Below, one piece after another: positions 1 through 8,192 of a stretch of 64,000 nt of DNA. Within the stretch, counting starts at the first letter, position 1; each line of letters opens with the position of its first letter. A program made the translations under genes and the position numbers. Under the pieces are notes generated by a model. That model was not told where the DNA came from and did no database searches. It saw only the letters and a program-made list of their open reading frames with translations. Where the stretch lies: contig NZ_FQXB01000005.1 in NCBI RefSeq assembly GCF_900129845.1, forward strand, positions 118,366 to 182,365, read 5' to 3'. This stretch comes from Cognatiyoonia sediminum. GTDB lineage: Bacteria; Pseudomonadota; Alphaproteobacteria; Rhodobacterales; Rhodobacteraceae.

Positions 1-292
1 CTACCTAGAGCGCCCCGGTTGTAACCTCTGCATGGGAAACCAAGAAAAGGCGGCTAAGGGTGACACGGTTTTGGCAACGTCGACCCGTTTGTTCCAAGGA
101 CGTGTGGTTGCTGACTCTGAGACAAAGAAGGGTGAGTCCTTGCTTGGTTCCACGCCGGTCGTTGTGTTGTCCGCTATCTTGGGGCGCACACCGACATTGG
201 AGGAATACAAGGAAGCGGTGGAAGGCATCGACCTGACAAAATTCGCGCCGCCTAAGAAGACGCCATTGGACGCGCTTTCCGTCCACTACTAA
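1..292 (+). CDS. acnB: Aconitate hydratase B, C-terminal end (5' truncated by window)
   Basis: Only the last 96 codons are present, read in frame from base 2. The segment begins with a Pro-Gly-Cys-Asn-Leu-Cys-Met-Gly-Asn-Gln stretch. This matches the C-terminal iron-sulfur loop of AcnB, where two closely spaced cysteines bind the [4Fe-4S] cluster that isomerises citrate in the TCA cycle. The following Ala-Thr-Ser-Thr-Arg and Leu-Gly-Arg-Thr-Pro-Thr-Leu-Glu-Glu-Tyr segments also match the AcnB tail. An internal ATG at 32 is not a start, because the frame stays open to the window edge and the upstream codons fit the family. A strong hairpin follows directly. Confidence 0.9.
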   Translation, partial: YLERPGCNLCMGNQEKAAKGDTVLATSTRLFQGRVVADSETKKGESLLGSTPVVVLSAILGRTPTLEEYKEAVEGIDLTKFAPPKKTPLDALSVHY

Positions 293-296
293 ACAT

Positions 297-326
297 AAAT
301 GAGCGGCCCAACGGGCCGCTCATTTT
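297..326 (+). terminator. Bidirectional rho-independent terminator after acnB
   Basis: A 13-bp perfect stem (arms 297-309 and 313-325) with a 3-nt loop is GC-rich in its core and flanked by A-runs and T-runs. It starts 4 bases after the acnB stop. Its symmetry means it can also terminate the convergent minus-strand gene that ends at 357. Confidence 0.9.
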
Positions 327-356
327 ACGTTCTGGGGTTTACGCGTGCCCTTATTT

Positions 357-1373
357 CTACCGCGCCAGTTCTGGATGCGCGTACGCTTCCGGGTACGTCA
401 TCGGGCTCAACGGGCCGAGCGGCACCACACCATTCCATGACCTGCCAAAATACCCCTGTCTGCAATGCACCAATGATCCTGCCGTAGACACTCCGTTCAA
501 CGCGTAAACACGACAGAGCCAACGCCATAGGTTCGGGTAGTCAAGGATATGCGCACCGTTCAGTTTCATGCGAACGTAGTAGACAGGATCGTGGCGGTAG
601 AGCGTTGGAAACAAACGTAAATCGGCTTCCGTAAAAGCGTCACCTGTCAGATAGAGCCGTCCGTTAGATAACAGACCTTCAAGATGCTCCAAAGTCTCGA
701 AGTAGGCTTTGAAGGCGTCCGCATAGACTGTCTGGTCGGAGGAAAATCCGGCTTTGTAAGCGCCGTTGTTGATGGTTGTATAGATACGTTCGTTCAGGGT
801 GGCGATATCATCGCGCACCGTTTCGTCGTCAGGCAAAAGTCGTGGGCGACCTGCCAGATTACTTCCCAAAGCACCAGAGTGCACATCCAGCATACGGATA
901 ATCTCGGCGCTCTCGTTGTTCACGATGCGACCTGTCACCTTGTCGTACAAAATGGGAACGGACTGTTCATCAGATCCCTCACGTTGATAGACCTGCTTGG
1001 CCAAGCGTAGCCCTTCGCCGGTGCCTGTTTCCAAGGTGCATTCGTCAAGGGTCTGTCCAGTTAAGCTCGCTACACGTTTAGGCGCAAACTCCCACAAATT
1101 AGGGCCAGCCGGATCTTCCTCACCGGTGCGATTAGGGAATGCGACATCCAACGTGATGCTATCCTCCAACCCTAAAACAGCACGCGCCAAGGTCACCCGA
1201 TGGCACCACGGGCAGTTCAGAGCAACGAAAAGGTGATACCGGCCGGGCTCCGCTGGAAAATCAGGGTCCCCAATGGCACTTCGAAAACCGCTGACGCCGC
1301 GCACGAATTCCCCTCGTGCACGGCGTCCTTTTGCATCGGTTTGATCTTCTTGTGTAGAAGCGTCTTTCGTCAT
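357..1373 (-). CDS. Glutathione S-transferase, glutathionyl-hydroquinone reductase (xi/ECM4) type
   Basis: 338 aa. The N-terminal thioredoxin fold carries Asn-Cys-Pro-Trp-Cys-His-Arg, the active-site position of ECM4/YqjG enzymes that remove glutathione from glutathionyl-hydroquinones. Most family members have Cys-Pro-Trp-Ala, so the second cysteine is a variation. The phrases around it (Pro-Gly-Arg-Tyr-His-Leu-Phe before, Pro-Asn-Leu-Trp-Glu-Phe-Ala-Pro after) and the helical C-terminal domain with an Asp-Leu-Arg-Leu-Phe-Pro-Thr segment fit the same family. It is cytosolic. The start is ATG at 1373 with GAGG upstream, one base after the stop of the hemerythrin gene, so the two are probably one transcript. 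Confidence 0.82.
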   Translation of the reverse strand: MTKDASTQEDQTDAKGRRARGEFVRGVSGFRSAIGDPDFPAEPGRYHLFVALNCPWCHRVTLARAVLGLEDSITLDVAFPNRTGEEDPAGPNLWEFAPKRVASLTGQTLDECTLETGTGEGLRLAKQVYQREGSDEQSVPILYDKVTGRIVNNESAEIIRMLDVHSGALGSNLAGRPRLLPDDETVRDDIATLNERIYTTINNGAYKAGFSSDQTVYADAFKAYFETLEHLEGLLSNGRLYLTGDAFTEADLRLFPTLYRHDPVYYVRMKLNGAHILDYPNLWRWLCRVYALNGVSTAGSLVHCRQGYFGRSWNGVVPLGPLSPMTYPEAYAHPELAR

Positions 1374-1374
1374 T

Positions 1375-1941
1375 CTAGCCTCTTAAGCGGTAATGAAGAA
1401 TAATCGGGACTGCCAACTCCTCTTCGTCACTCAAGTGACGATTTAAAAAAGCTTCAATGGCATCAGCAGCCGGAAGAACGTCGTTTGCTTCTTCCAGTGA
1501 TTGCGCCTCGTCCAACGTGGCCAGTTTGATCACTCTATTTGCCTTGCGTGTTATGTCGTCCGACACCTTATCTAGATCGGCATGATCCTGTTCCAACAAA
1601 TCAAGTCCCTTATCAAAACGAGGGTCCGCTGCGGACAGTTCTGGAAAGTAGCTATGATCTTCCCAACCGTGATGGCCGTGCAAGTTCGCAACGAGGTTTC
1701 CGCCGAAGTAAGAGAGTCGACCAATATAATCACCTAAGGCAATATCCTTGTTCAAAACCGCTTCGGTATCGAGCCGAACGCGTTCAGATACGCGACGAAA
1801 CATCTGGTGGGCACCGAGCCAGTGGCGGGTTTTCTCATGAAACCCTGGATGGGCGTCCCACTCGTCGCGTGGATATTTGTCCAGAAGAAACCGCATCTCT
1901 TCCGGCATGTCGCTTTCACGAATTTTGTATGTATTGAGCAT
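1375..1941 (-). CDS. Hemerythrin-like domain protein
   Basis: 188 aa. The His-rich spacing expected of a four-helix hemerythrin HHE fold is visible: an early His in Gly-Ala-His-Gln-Met-Phe, the cluster His-Gly-His-His-Gly-Trp-Glu-Asp-His-Ser-Tyr-Phe, then Glu-Gln-Asp-His and a late His-Leu-Ser-Asp-Glu-Glu. These would hold a di-iron centre that binds O2 or NO. The start at 1941 has a strong AAAGGAGA ribosome-binding site. It is the first gene of a two-gene unit with the glutathione transferase, which suggests a redox or nitrosative stress role (inference). Confidence 0.85.
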   Translation of the reverse strand: MLNTYKIRESDMPEEMRFLLDKYPRDEWDAHPGFHEKTRHWLGAHQMFRRVSERVRLDTEAVLNKDIALGDYIGRLSYFGGNLVANLHGHHGWEDHSYFPELSAADPRFDKGLDLLEQDHADLDKVSDDITRKANRVIKLATLDEAQSLEEANDVLPAADAIEAFLNRHLSDEEELAVPIILHYRLRG

Positions 1942-2040
1942 TGGTCATCTCCTTTCGAGAGATGATGTGGGGACGCGTTGACGTTACGCCAACCCTTTGA
2001 GAGCAACGCGGCTATGTCGCTGTTGCAGTTAGATGATGCC

Positions 2041-2082
2041 CAACAACAAAAGCCGAGGCGCCTTTCTGCTCGCCCCGGCTTT
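2041..2082 (-). terminator. Rho-independent terminator of the 2109-2717 gene
   Basis: Read on the minus strand, a 12-bp stem with one mismatch (arms 2071-2082 and 2049-2060, 10-base loop) is followed by a TTTTGTTGTT tract. It lies 26 bases past the stop of the minus-strand gene. Confidence 0.75.
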
Positions 2083-2108
2083 GAATATTCAATGTATTGA
2101 AGCCTGGA

Positions 2109-2717
2109 TCAGGCAGCCACGCTTTCCTCAAAAACCTTCGGCAAAAACTCCTTTGTCGAAGCTGCGTTGTAGATCGCGAAGCCGACTTGCGGCTCGAATT
2201 TCATTAGCAGCGCTGCAAAGCGGCCGGAGATATGTTTGCGGCGGGAGATACCGAACCGCTTCATGAACCCTTCGATCCCCATCACGCACAGGCCACCTTT
2301 GCGCGCATCTTCAACGGTAACATCAAGTGACTTGCGACCTGACAAGAGTTCGTTTTGCAGGACTTCGAGCCTTCTCCAGTTCTGTTTGATCGCGCGACGC
2401 GTTGACCAGCAACTTTCTGCATCGGCAAACGCTTCTGTCGCAGTGGATGCCGGTGAGTGGTACCCTTTCTTTTTGCCGTCACGGCGCACATACCAAAGAA
2501 GATCACCTTCATCCGTAATCGCGCGATAGGCGGTCGCGCCCACACGTTCTGACCGAACGCTGTTCTCCAGATCGACCCACATGGGAACCCAGTCGGCGGT
2601 CTCCCGTTGTATCTGCGCTTCGATGGCGAATTCTTGCTCCATCAAGGACAGATCGCCGCGAACCTGAACCAGAGACTTCAATACATCTCGGTGGTCGAAT
2701 TTATTGGTCTTTTTCAT
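2109..2717 (-). CDS. Hypothetical cytosolic protein
   Basis: 202 aa, not recognised. I chose ATG 2717 because GAGG lies 8 bases upstream. The frame stays open for 63 more codons upstream, but that stretch has no ribosome site and unusual composition. The N-terminal half is charged and probably helical (residues 1-45). The middle has Asp-Glu-Gly-Asp-Leu-Leu-Trp-Tyr-Val-Arg-Arg-Asp-Gly-Lys-Lys-Lys, and the C-terminal half is basic, with Arg-Phe-Gly-Ile-Ser-Arg-Arg-Lys-His. No signal peptide or membrane helix is visible. It is a single gene with its own terminator. Confidence 0.7.
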   Translation of the reverse strand: MKKTNKFDHRDVLKSLVQVRGDLSLMEQEFAIEAQIQRETADWVPMWVDLENSVRSERVGATAYRAITDEGDLLWYVRRDGKKKGYHSPASTATEAFADAESCWSTRRAIKQNWRRLEVLQNELLSGRKSLDVTVEDARKGGLCVMGIEGFMKRFGISRRKHISGRFAALLMKFEPQVGFAIYNAASTKEFLPKVFEESVAA

Positions 2718-2991
2718 TTTGGAACCTCGGATTGGGGCTCTGCATTGCCATCGAATTCGACGCAGAACGGAAATGAATTTCGGAAAAATTTTTAAAGCAG
2801 AACGCGATAGCCAATGGGTGTTGTAACGCGCGGGGCGTCCAAAAAAGCCAACGAAATCGTCAGGCCGTTTAAGGCTGTCGATCTCGTTGGTGGCTAAAAT
2901 AGTCATTTTTTGCTCACAGGTGCTTCAATGAGCATGAGCTTCGTTGACCTCGCGTCAGAAAAAATCCCCCATATGGGGTAAAAAGGTCGAA

Positions 2992-4755
2992 TCAGCAGTA
3001 TTTTTTTGCGGTTGCGACGACTTCGCGCCAATGGCGGAAAAACATTAACTGCCCGCTATCCTCATAAACGCGGAAGTCGATCCAAGGGTAGTCTTTTGCG
3101 TACTCTTCAATCGTATCGGGATGAACACTGGGATCTTGGGTGCCGTTGAACGAAATGAACGGGAACCGGCCTTCGCTTTGCTTGATAAGCTCTGGCGGGA
3201 CTTTGCCATGTTCATAAAGCGATTGGCGGGCGAACGATTCATGCGCATTATGTTGTTCTGAAAGGCAAATTTCAGATCCTGTGATCATCGCTTCGAACAC
3301 TTCGGGATCTTCAAACGTATCGATGTCCGCTTTTGAGTCCCCGAAGACAGAGTGGACAAAGGCCCGTTTTCCACCACGCTTTGCAAGATGGAATCCTGCT
3401 TTGACGAGGAAGGGGAGGACTTGAGGCGTGTAGCGCGCACCAGCTTGAATGAAACGATGCCATTTGTGCATGCGTTCGAACTGTTGCGGACGGGTGAAAG
3501 GAAAAACCCCTCCAGCGGCGATGACCGCAGTGACTTGGCCGGGGCGCATCAGATCCAATTCGATTGCAAAGAGATGATCCGCACCGAGCGATATGACGGG
3601 ACAGGGTGGCACATTTTCAGCGTCCAATACTGTGATCAAATCTTGCGCGACGAGCTTTCCAAAATCACCTTTCTTCGGCAGCGCAGAAGAATGACCGAAA
3701 CCTCCGCGAACGGGTGCGATGATTTTCAAACCCATTGCCTTGGCTTCCGCTTCGGCCGAGGCTGGCCATCGCATAAATCCAAAGTCCATATGCAGATACA
3801 AGATCGGTGAACCATTCGGATCGCCAAGGATCAAATAATCCAACGACCTGCCGTCAGGAGCGTCAACCGTCTGAAAGGGCACTGGATCAAGGGCTTCAAA
3901 CCCTTCGGAGATGACTCTGGGTCCTGGATTCGTCTCCGTGGTCAGAGTCGCGATATCCATCATTGACATAGTGAGCCTGACAAGCTCGACCTGAGTACGT
4001 GTTTCTGTCTTCGACAGGATGGTTTTTAGCTGTCCTCGAACCGTCTCCAAAGACCGACCACGGGTTTCCGCAATTTCCTTCAGCGAACAGCATTCAACCA
4101 ATAGCCTGACCACTTCGACTTCGGCTTTCGAAAGGCCAAAAGCAGAATGGAGGATATCGCCAAAACCAACGGGCCAGCTGAGATCGGATGTGACGGCAAT
4201 GACTACAGGTGCGTCAGTTGAAAGCATCACGCGCTTCATGTGGAAAACGATGAAATGTCCTTCGTCAGCCGCCCTCACGCGGAAAACAGACGTTTGCGGC
4301 CCGTCGCTCGGCATCATCCTCGCGCATTGGCGGGCAAGGGCGGCGCGGTCCATCTCATCTAGCGCAATACGGGACAACCCCATCCCCTTTGAACTCCGTA
4401 AGACGCGCTCGGCGGCGTCGTTTAATTCCAAGATACTGAGGTCACGGTCGATAATGACGGCCGCCATTGTGTCGAATTGCGTCATGAGCAGCTCAATCTC
4501 GGAAGGGCCAGTCGCGAGATCCCCGCGTTCGAGAAATTCGGCAGCGCGGTCAAAATGGCCCAAGATCGAGGCATCATCTAACGAAGGGGCTTCTAAACCG
4601 TGAGACCGCATTGGACCCATGGTGGTTTCCCACTTGTCCAACAGCGTCTCATAGCGGGAAGGATCCAATGCCACATCGTAAACTCGGCTGATGATGTCAT
4701 CCCAATCAGCGTCACTGGCCAAGGCACGTCGGTCTTGTAGCTGAGGTTTCGTCAT
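2992..4755 (-). CDS. PAS-like / LuxR-type HTH / alpha-beta hydrolase fusion regulator
   Basis: 587 aa in three parts. Residues about 90-190 look like a PAS sensor (Met-Ala-Ala-Val-Ile-Ile-Asp-Arg-Asp). Residues about 207-262 are a LuxR-type HTH (Leu-Ser-Lys-Ala-Glu-Val-Glu-Val-Val, then Thr-Val-Arg-Gly-Gln-Leu-Lys). From about 300 to the end is an alpha/beta-hydrolase fold. Where a hydrolase has Gly-x-Ser-x-Gly, this protein has Ser-Leu-Gly-Ala-Asp-His-Leu, so the nucleophile appears to be lost. The domain may sense a ligand rather than cut one (inference). No ribosome site is clear at ATG 4755. It is monocistronic. Confidence 0.8.
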   Translation of the reverse strand: MTKPQLQDRRALASDADWDDIISRVYDVALDPSRYETLLDKWETTMGPMRSHGLEAPSLDDASILGHFDRAAEFLERGDLATGPSEIELLMTQFDTMAAVIIDRDLSILELNDAAERVLRSSKGMGLSRIALDEMDRAALARQCARMMPSDGPQTSVFRVRAADEGHFIVFHMKRVMLSTDAPVVIAVTSDLSWPVGFGDILHSAFGLSKAEVEVVRLLVECCSLKEIAETRGRSLETVRGQLKTILSKTETRTQVELVRLTMSMMDIATLTTETNPGPRVISEGFEALDPVPFQTVDAPDGRSLDYLILGDPNGSPILYLHMDFGFMRWPASAEAEAKAMGLKIIAPVRGGFGHSSALPKKGDFGKLVAQDLITVLDAENVPPCPVISLGADHLFAIELDLMRPGQVTAVIAAGGVFPFTRPQQFERMHKWHRFIQAGARYTPQVLPFLVKAGFHLAKRGGKRAFVHSVFGDSKADIDTFEDPEVFEAMITGSEICLSEQHNAHESFARQSLYEHGKVPPELIKQSEGRFPFISFNGTQDPSVHPDTIEEYAKDYPWIDFRVYEDSGQLMFFRHWREVVATAKKYC

Positions 4756-4909
4756 TCGCTAGTATTTCCCAGTGTTGTACGAATGGTTAATGCTTCGTTA
4801 AGTCTGAACCATTCCGACGTTGACGCAAGGTCAGGAATCTCTGACTAAATGCGATCCAACACCATCAGAGCGTGTATTTAGGGGGGAAATTTTCTGGGAA
4901 ATCGTCAAA

Positions 4910-4941
4910 TTGCCCCGTTCCTCTTCAAAAAAACGGGGCAA
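4910..4941 (-). terminator. Probable terminator after the 4950-5648 gene
   Basis: A perfect 10-bp inverted repeat (arms 4910-4919 and 4932-4941), GC-rich in the core, lies just past the stop at 4950. The T-run that follows on the minus strand is weak; a better T-run lies on the plus-strand side, so it may act in both directions. Confidence 0.55.
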
Positions 4942-4949
4942 GTCTGTTT

Positions 4950-5648
4950 TTAGCTCGCGTGCTGGTGAAGTAACTCTGCTTTCGCTGATGCTGTATTGCG
5001 CCCAACGATAGCAGGTGCTTGGTGGATCAAACGATCATCGCGAAGCGCGTGAACCATGAACAAAGCGAAGTCGATGCGTTTGGTCATGTTCGAGGCCAAA
5101 ACTGGATCGCCGACATGTTCAGCCCATACCGGCAAGCCGTCGCTTTCGCCTTCTTCCAAGTCAGAACCACGCACAACTGTCCAAAGCCTGTCAGAGGCGA
5201 AGATCCGGTTTGTTGCTTCGACTTGGTCGTTTAGGTCGACCAAGCGCAAGAGCGGGCCCAGCCATGAGAAGAGCCATACGATGCTGCGAATTTTCAAACC
5301 GTACGTGTCCTTTCCGTCTTTTGTAATGTGCCAACCACATGAGAAGATCAGTCGTGCGTCCGGTTCAGCAAAATCCATAACAGCTTGGGCCGTGCCCGAG
5401 GCGTAGTCATTTACACCCCATGGGGCCAAAACAGTCAGCACGCCGTCACAACCCTTGACCGCTTGTTGAACGACCGCTCTGTCATCTGTGCGCCCTGGAA
5501 AGACAGTGATCTGATCTTTGAACCGGTCCAGTTTGTGAACGCTTTGTGGGCGACAGACGCCAACCACTTCGTAACCAAGATCGAGGCAGTGCTGGGTCAT
5601 GTATTGACCGAGTTTGCCGGAGATTCCGATGATACATACCTTTTTCAT
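4950..5648 (-). CDS. NmrA-like atypical short-chain dehydrogenase / NAD(P)-binding protein
   Basis: 232 aa. It opens with Val-Cys-Ile-Ile-Gly-Ile-Ser-Gly-Lys-Leu-Gly, a Rossmann glycine-rich turn of the extended SDR/NmrA type, and has Ser-Cys-Gly-Trp-His in the middle instead of a canonical Tyr-x-x-x-Lys pair. It could be an NAD(P)H-using reductase or a redox sensor; the substrate is unknown. ATG 5648 was chosen for its AAAGGAG site 7 bases upstream. It overlaps the upstream DUF4386 gene as ATGA, so translation is coupled. The two genes face a LysR regulator and are its likely targets. Confidence 0.75.
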   Translation of the reverse strand: MKKVCIIGISGKLGQYMTQHCLDLGYEVVGVCRPQSVHKLDRFKDQITVFPGRTDDRAVVQQAVKGCDGVLTVLAPWGVNDYASGTAQAVMDFAEPDARLIFSCGWHITKDGKDTYGLKIRSIVWLFSWLGPLLRLVDLNDQVEATNRIFASDRLWTVVRGSDLEEGESDGLPVWAEHVGDPVLASNMTKRIDFALFMVHALRDDRLIHQAPAIVGRNTASAKAELLHQHAS

Positions 5649-6370
5649 GCCATCGCTCCTTTCAATGTAGTTGGGGCTTGCGGGGCACGAATGAAAAGCC
5701 AAAGAGCAAAGCCGATTTCAGAGAGTGTGACGATCGCCAAGAAGCCGATCCGAAGGGTGCCGAGCCACGCAACGTCTGTGAAAGCGAAGGCAAACGCGGA
5801 GTCGAGCACATACCCCATCCCGCCAATCATCAAGCCGTAGCCAAAGATCGACGGGAACCGGTCGGAACGCAGGACCAAGTAGCCAAGCAGCAGCAAATGC
5901 ATCGTAAAGAAAATTTGCCATATCCAAACACCGGCGCGGTGCATTTCCAGAAAAAGACCAGTAAGGTCAGCACGTTGTGCTGCGCTAAAGTTGGTCATCA
6001 CTTGATCTGACTGGGCGAGGAGGTCCGCTCCTGCGTGGAAAAACAACATGGCGGACATCACGCTGACCATGCTCAACCGAGCCATAGCGGCGGCGAAGGA
6101 AAGCGTTTTAGAGACATTTCGGAACATGAAATAGAGCATCGCAACGGCGAAAAGCTCAAAGACCATGACGACCACGTCACCTGCGATCCCTAGATGATAC
6201 AGGCCGTTTTTGCCGACGATGTTTGCGACGGTTGCGGCCGCGTCGTTTTGCACGACGATTTGTGACGGCACATAGGCGATGGAAAACCCACCGGCGATTG
6301 CGATGCCCAGATAGAAAGCGCCTGTCCAGCGGGCGTAAGAGCTGGACATTGGGTCAGAAAAACTCTGCAT
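5645..6370 (-). CDS. DUF4386-family integral membrane protein
   Basis: 241 aa with about six hydrophobic helices, for example Gly-Ala-Phe-Tyr-Leu-Gly-Ile-Ala-Ile-Ala-Gly-Gly near residue 20 and Val-Val-Val-Met-Val-Phe-Glu-Leu near 65. The layout and the N-terminal Arg-Trp-Thr-Gly-Ala-Phe-Tyr match the DUF4386 family, whose function is unknown. The start ATG 6370 has AAAGGAC upstream. It is the first gene of a two-gene operon with the NmrA-like reductase. Confidence 0.78.
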   Translation of the reverse strand: MQSFSDPMSSSYARWTGAFYLGIAIAGGFSIAYVPSQIVVQNDAAATVANIVGKNGLYHLGIAGDVVVMVFELFAVAMLYFMFRNVSKTLSFAAAMARLSMVSVMSAMLFFHAGADLLAQSDQVMTNFSAAQRADLTGLFLEMHRAGVWIWQIFFTMHLLLLGYLVLRSDRFPSIFGYGLMIGGMGYVLDSAFAFAFTDVAWLGTLRIGFLAIVTLSEIGFALWLFIRAPQAPTTLKGAMA

Positions 6371-6531
6371 GTTTTGTCCTTTCGATAAGGCGCACGACTT
6401 GAGAGCCGACCGACAACCGACCGCTGCGCATGCGCTGAGAATTGATTTGATTGAGCCGTTGTATTTTGGCTGTGAGGTGGTTCTAGCCCAAAGGCATTCC
6501 CAACAAAATTGACGTATATTTTAATTCTGGT

Positions 6532-7437
6532 ATGCAATTTTGTATGGATTGGACTGCAGCTAAATTTGATTGGAACCGTGCCCGAGCCTTTCTCGTAACG
6601 GCGGAAGAGGGGTCGCTTTCAGCTGCGGCGCGCGCCTTAGGACTGGCGCAGCCCACGCTTTCTAGGCAAGTCGAAGCCTTTCAAACTGAGCTAGGAGTTG
6701 TCTTGTTTGAAAGGTTTGGCAGGGGGCTAGAGCTTACACCAGCCGGAGCGAGCTTGCTGGAACATGTGCGGAAAATGGGAGAGGGGGCAGTTGCACTGTC
6801 GATTGCTGCACAAGGACAGAGCGATGACCTTTCTGGTCCGGTAACGATATCCGCGTCTGATGCTTATGCTGGTCTATGGTTGCCGCCGATTTTGGCACGG
6901 CTTCGGGAACAGGAGCCGGGACTTGCTATCAAGATTGTCGCTGAGAATAGCGCGTCTGATCTAATGCGCAGGGAAGCCGATATCGCCATTCGCAATTTTC
7001 GTCCAAAAGAGCCCGAATTGGTTGCAAAGAAAATATCCGACACGCATGCTGGCCTCTTCGCGAGCGAGGCGTATGTCGCAAAACACGGGATCATCGAAAA
7101 TGCCGAAGATTGGAAGGACGCTAGCCTAATCGTTCCGGGAAACGTGGATGAATATCTAAAGGTTCTTCAGTCGCTAGGGCTGCCCGTGACGAGCAAAGCC
7201 GTAACTTTTGAATGCACCAGCTTTTTGGCGATGTGGGAAATGGTTCGGCAGGGCCTTGGTATCGGAATTCTCGACGTCAGATTAGGTCAGAATGAAAAAG
7301 GCATTGTTCCTGCTACGCAAGATGACCTACCGATGAACTTCCCCATCTGGCTCGTTGCCCATCGTGATATTCTGTCCAATGCACGTTTGCGGTTTGTTTT
7401 CGACTTTTTGTCGGACCAACTTCGGAAAAAAGTCTAA
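6532..7437 (+). CDS. LysR-family transcriptional regulator
   Basis: 301 aa. The N-terminal winged HTH is typical of LysR proteins (Asp-Trp-Asn-Arg-Ala-Arg-Ala-Phe-Leu-Val, Gly-Ser-Leu-Ser-Ala-Ala-Ala-Arg-Ala-Leu-Gly, Gln-Pro-Thr-Leu-Ser-Arg-Gln-Val), followed by a periplasmic-binding-like effector domain from about residue 95. ATG 6532 or ATG 6544 could be the start; neither has a convincing ribosome site. It diverges from the DUF4386/NmrA pair over a 161-bp gap, the usual layout for a LysR protein and its target. Confidence 0.9.
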   Translation: MQFCMDWTAAKFDWNRARAFLVTAEEGSLSAAARALGLAQPTLSRQVEAFQTELGVVLFERFGRGLELTPAGASLLEHVRKMGEGAVALSIAAQGQSDDLSGPVTISASDAYAGLWLPPILARLREQEPGLAIKIVAENSASDLMRREADIAIRNFRPKEPELVAKKISDTHAGLFASEAYVAKHGIIENAEDWKDASLIVPGNVDEYLKVLQSLGLPVTSKAVTFECTSFLAMWEMVRQGLGIGILDVRLGQNEKGIVPATQDDLPMNFPIWLVAHRDILSNARLRFVFDFLSDQLRKKV

Positions 7438-7632
7438 CCGTTCATTGGTTACTATGGTGTCGGTTACGTAGGATGGGCGGTTTAGTCGACGCGCCTACTG
7501 ACACCCTAAAGTAGAGTGGCTGCCGTGGAGGCAATCGGCGGCTCACTAGCTTTGTCTTTCTTGGGAAATCTGTTATATCAAATTTTTTCAAATGAATGGC
7601 AAAATCTGTCATTTAGTTTTGACGTGGTGGAC

Positions 7633-8064
7633 ATGCCTGACACTCAAGATCCTTTCGCGATTGCAAGCACACTGTTGAAAGTAACGGAGCAATCCTATTG
7701 GGATCGGGATTTTGAAACTTTTGCGAGTTGCTTTCGCATTCCTCACATAATCGGCTCGCTAGAGGGCGATAGAATCGTCGAAACGCTCGAAGAACTGAGG
7801 GCGATTTTCGACACCATGGGAGCACACTATGAGGCCCTTGGTGCCTTGGCATTGCGTCGCGAAGCATACGAAGCGGTATTGGTAGATAATGATAATCTAA
7901 GGGTTATGTTCACGTCCCAGCAAGAGCTCCCAAATCGGGTTCTGACCAACAAAATTAACTTCTACAGTGAAGTTGAACGTGAGGGTGAAGACTGGAAAAT
8001 CACGCTGACACGTGCGGTTTCAAGCGATGAAACGCTTGGGCCGTCTTTCATTCCAGATCGATAG
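7633..8064 (+). CDS. Hypothetical protein, possible SnoaL/NTF2-like fold
   Basis: 143 aa from ATG 7633. A GTG at 7516 in the same frame would add 39 residues, but these are hydrophobic and less protein-like. The opening pattern (helix, then Tyr-Trp-Asp-Arg-Asp-Phe-Glu-Thr-Phe-Ala-Ser-Cys-Phe, later Trp-Lys-Ile-Thr near the end) resembles small cone-shaped NTF2-like proteins. That is a shape-based guess, not a recognised family hit. No signal peptide, no operon partner. Confidence 0.5.
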   Translation: MPDTQDPFAIASTLLKVTEQSYWDRDFETFASCFRIPHIIGSLEGDRIVETLEELRAIFDTMGAHYEALGALALRREAYEAVLVDNDNLRVMFTSQQELPNRVLTNKINFYSEVEREGEDWKITLTRAVSSDETLGPSFIPDR

Positions 8065-8192
8065 CTCCTTCAATCTCGCCTGGCTTCTGGTGATGCATGG
8101 CCATTTGAAAGCGCAGGTTAAGATGGACCAAAAGATATGCTTTGACTAACCTCATCTGATAAGAGGATGTAGAACGCGAGACGAGGGAAGAA

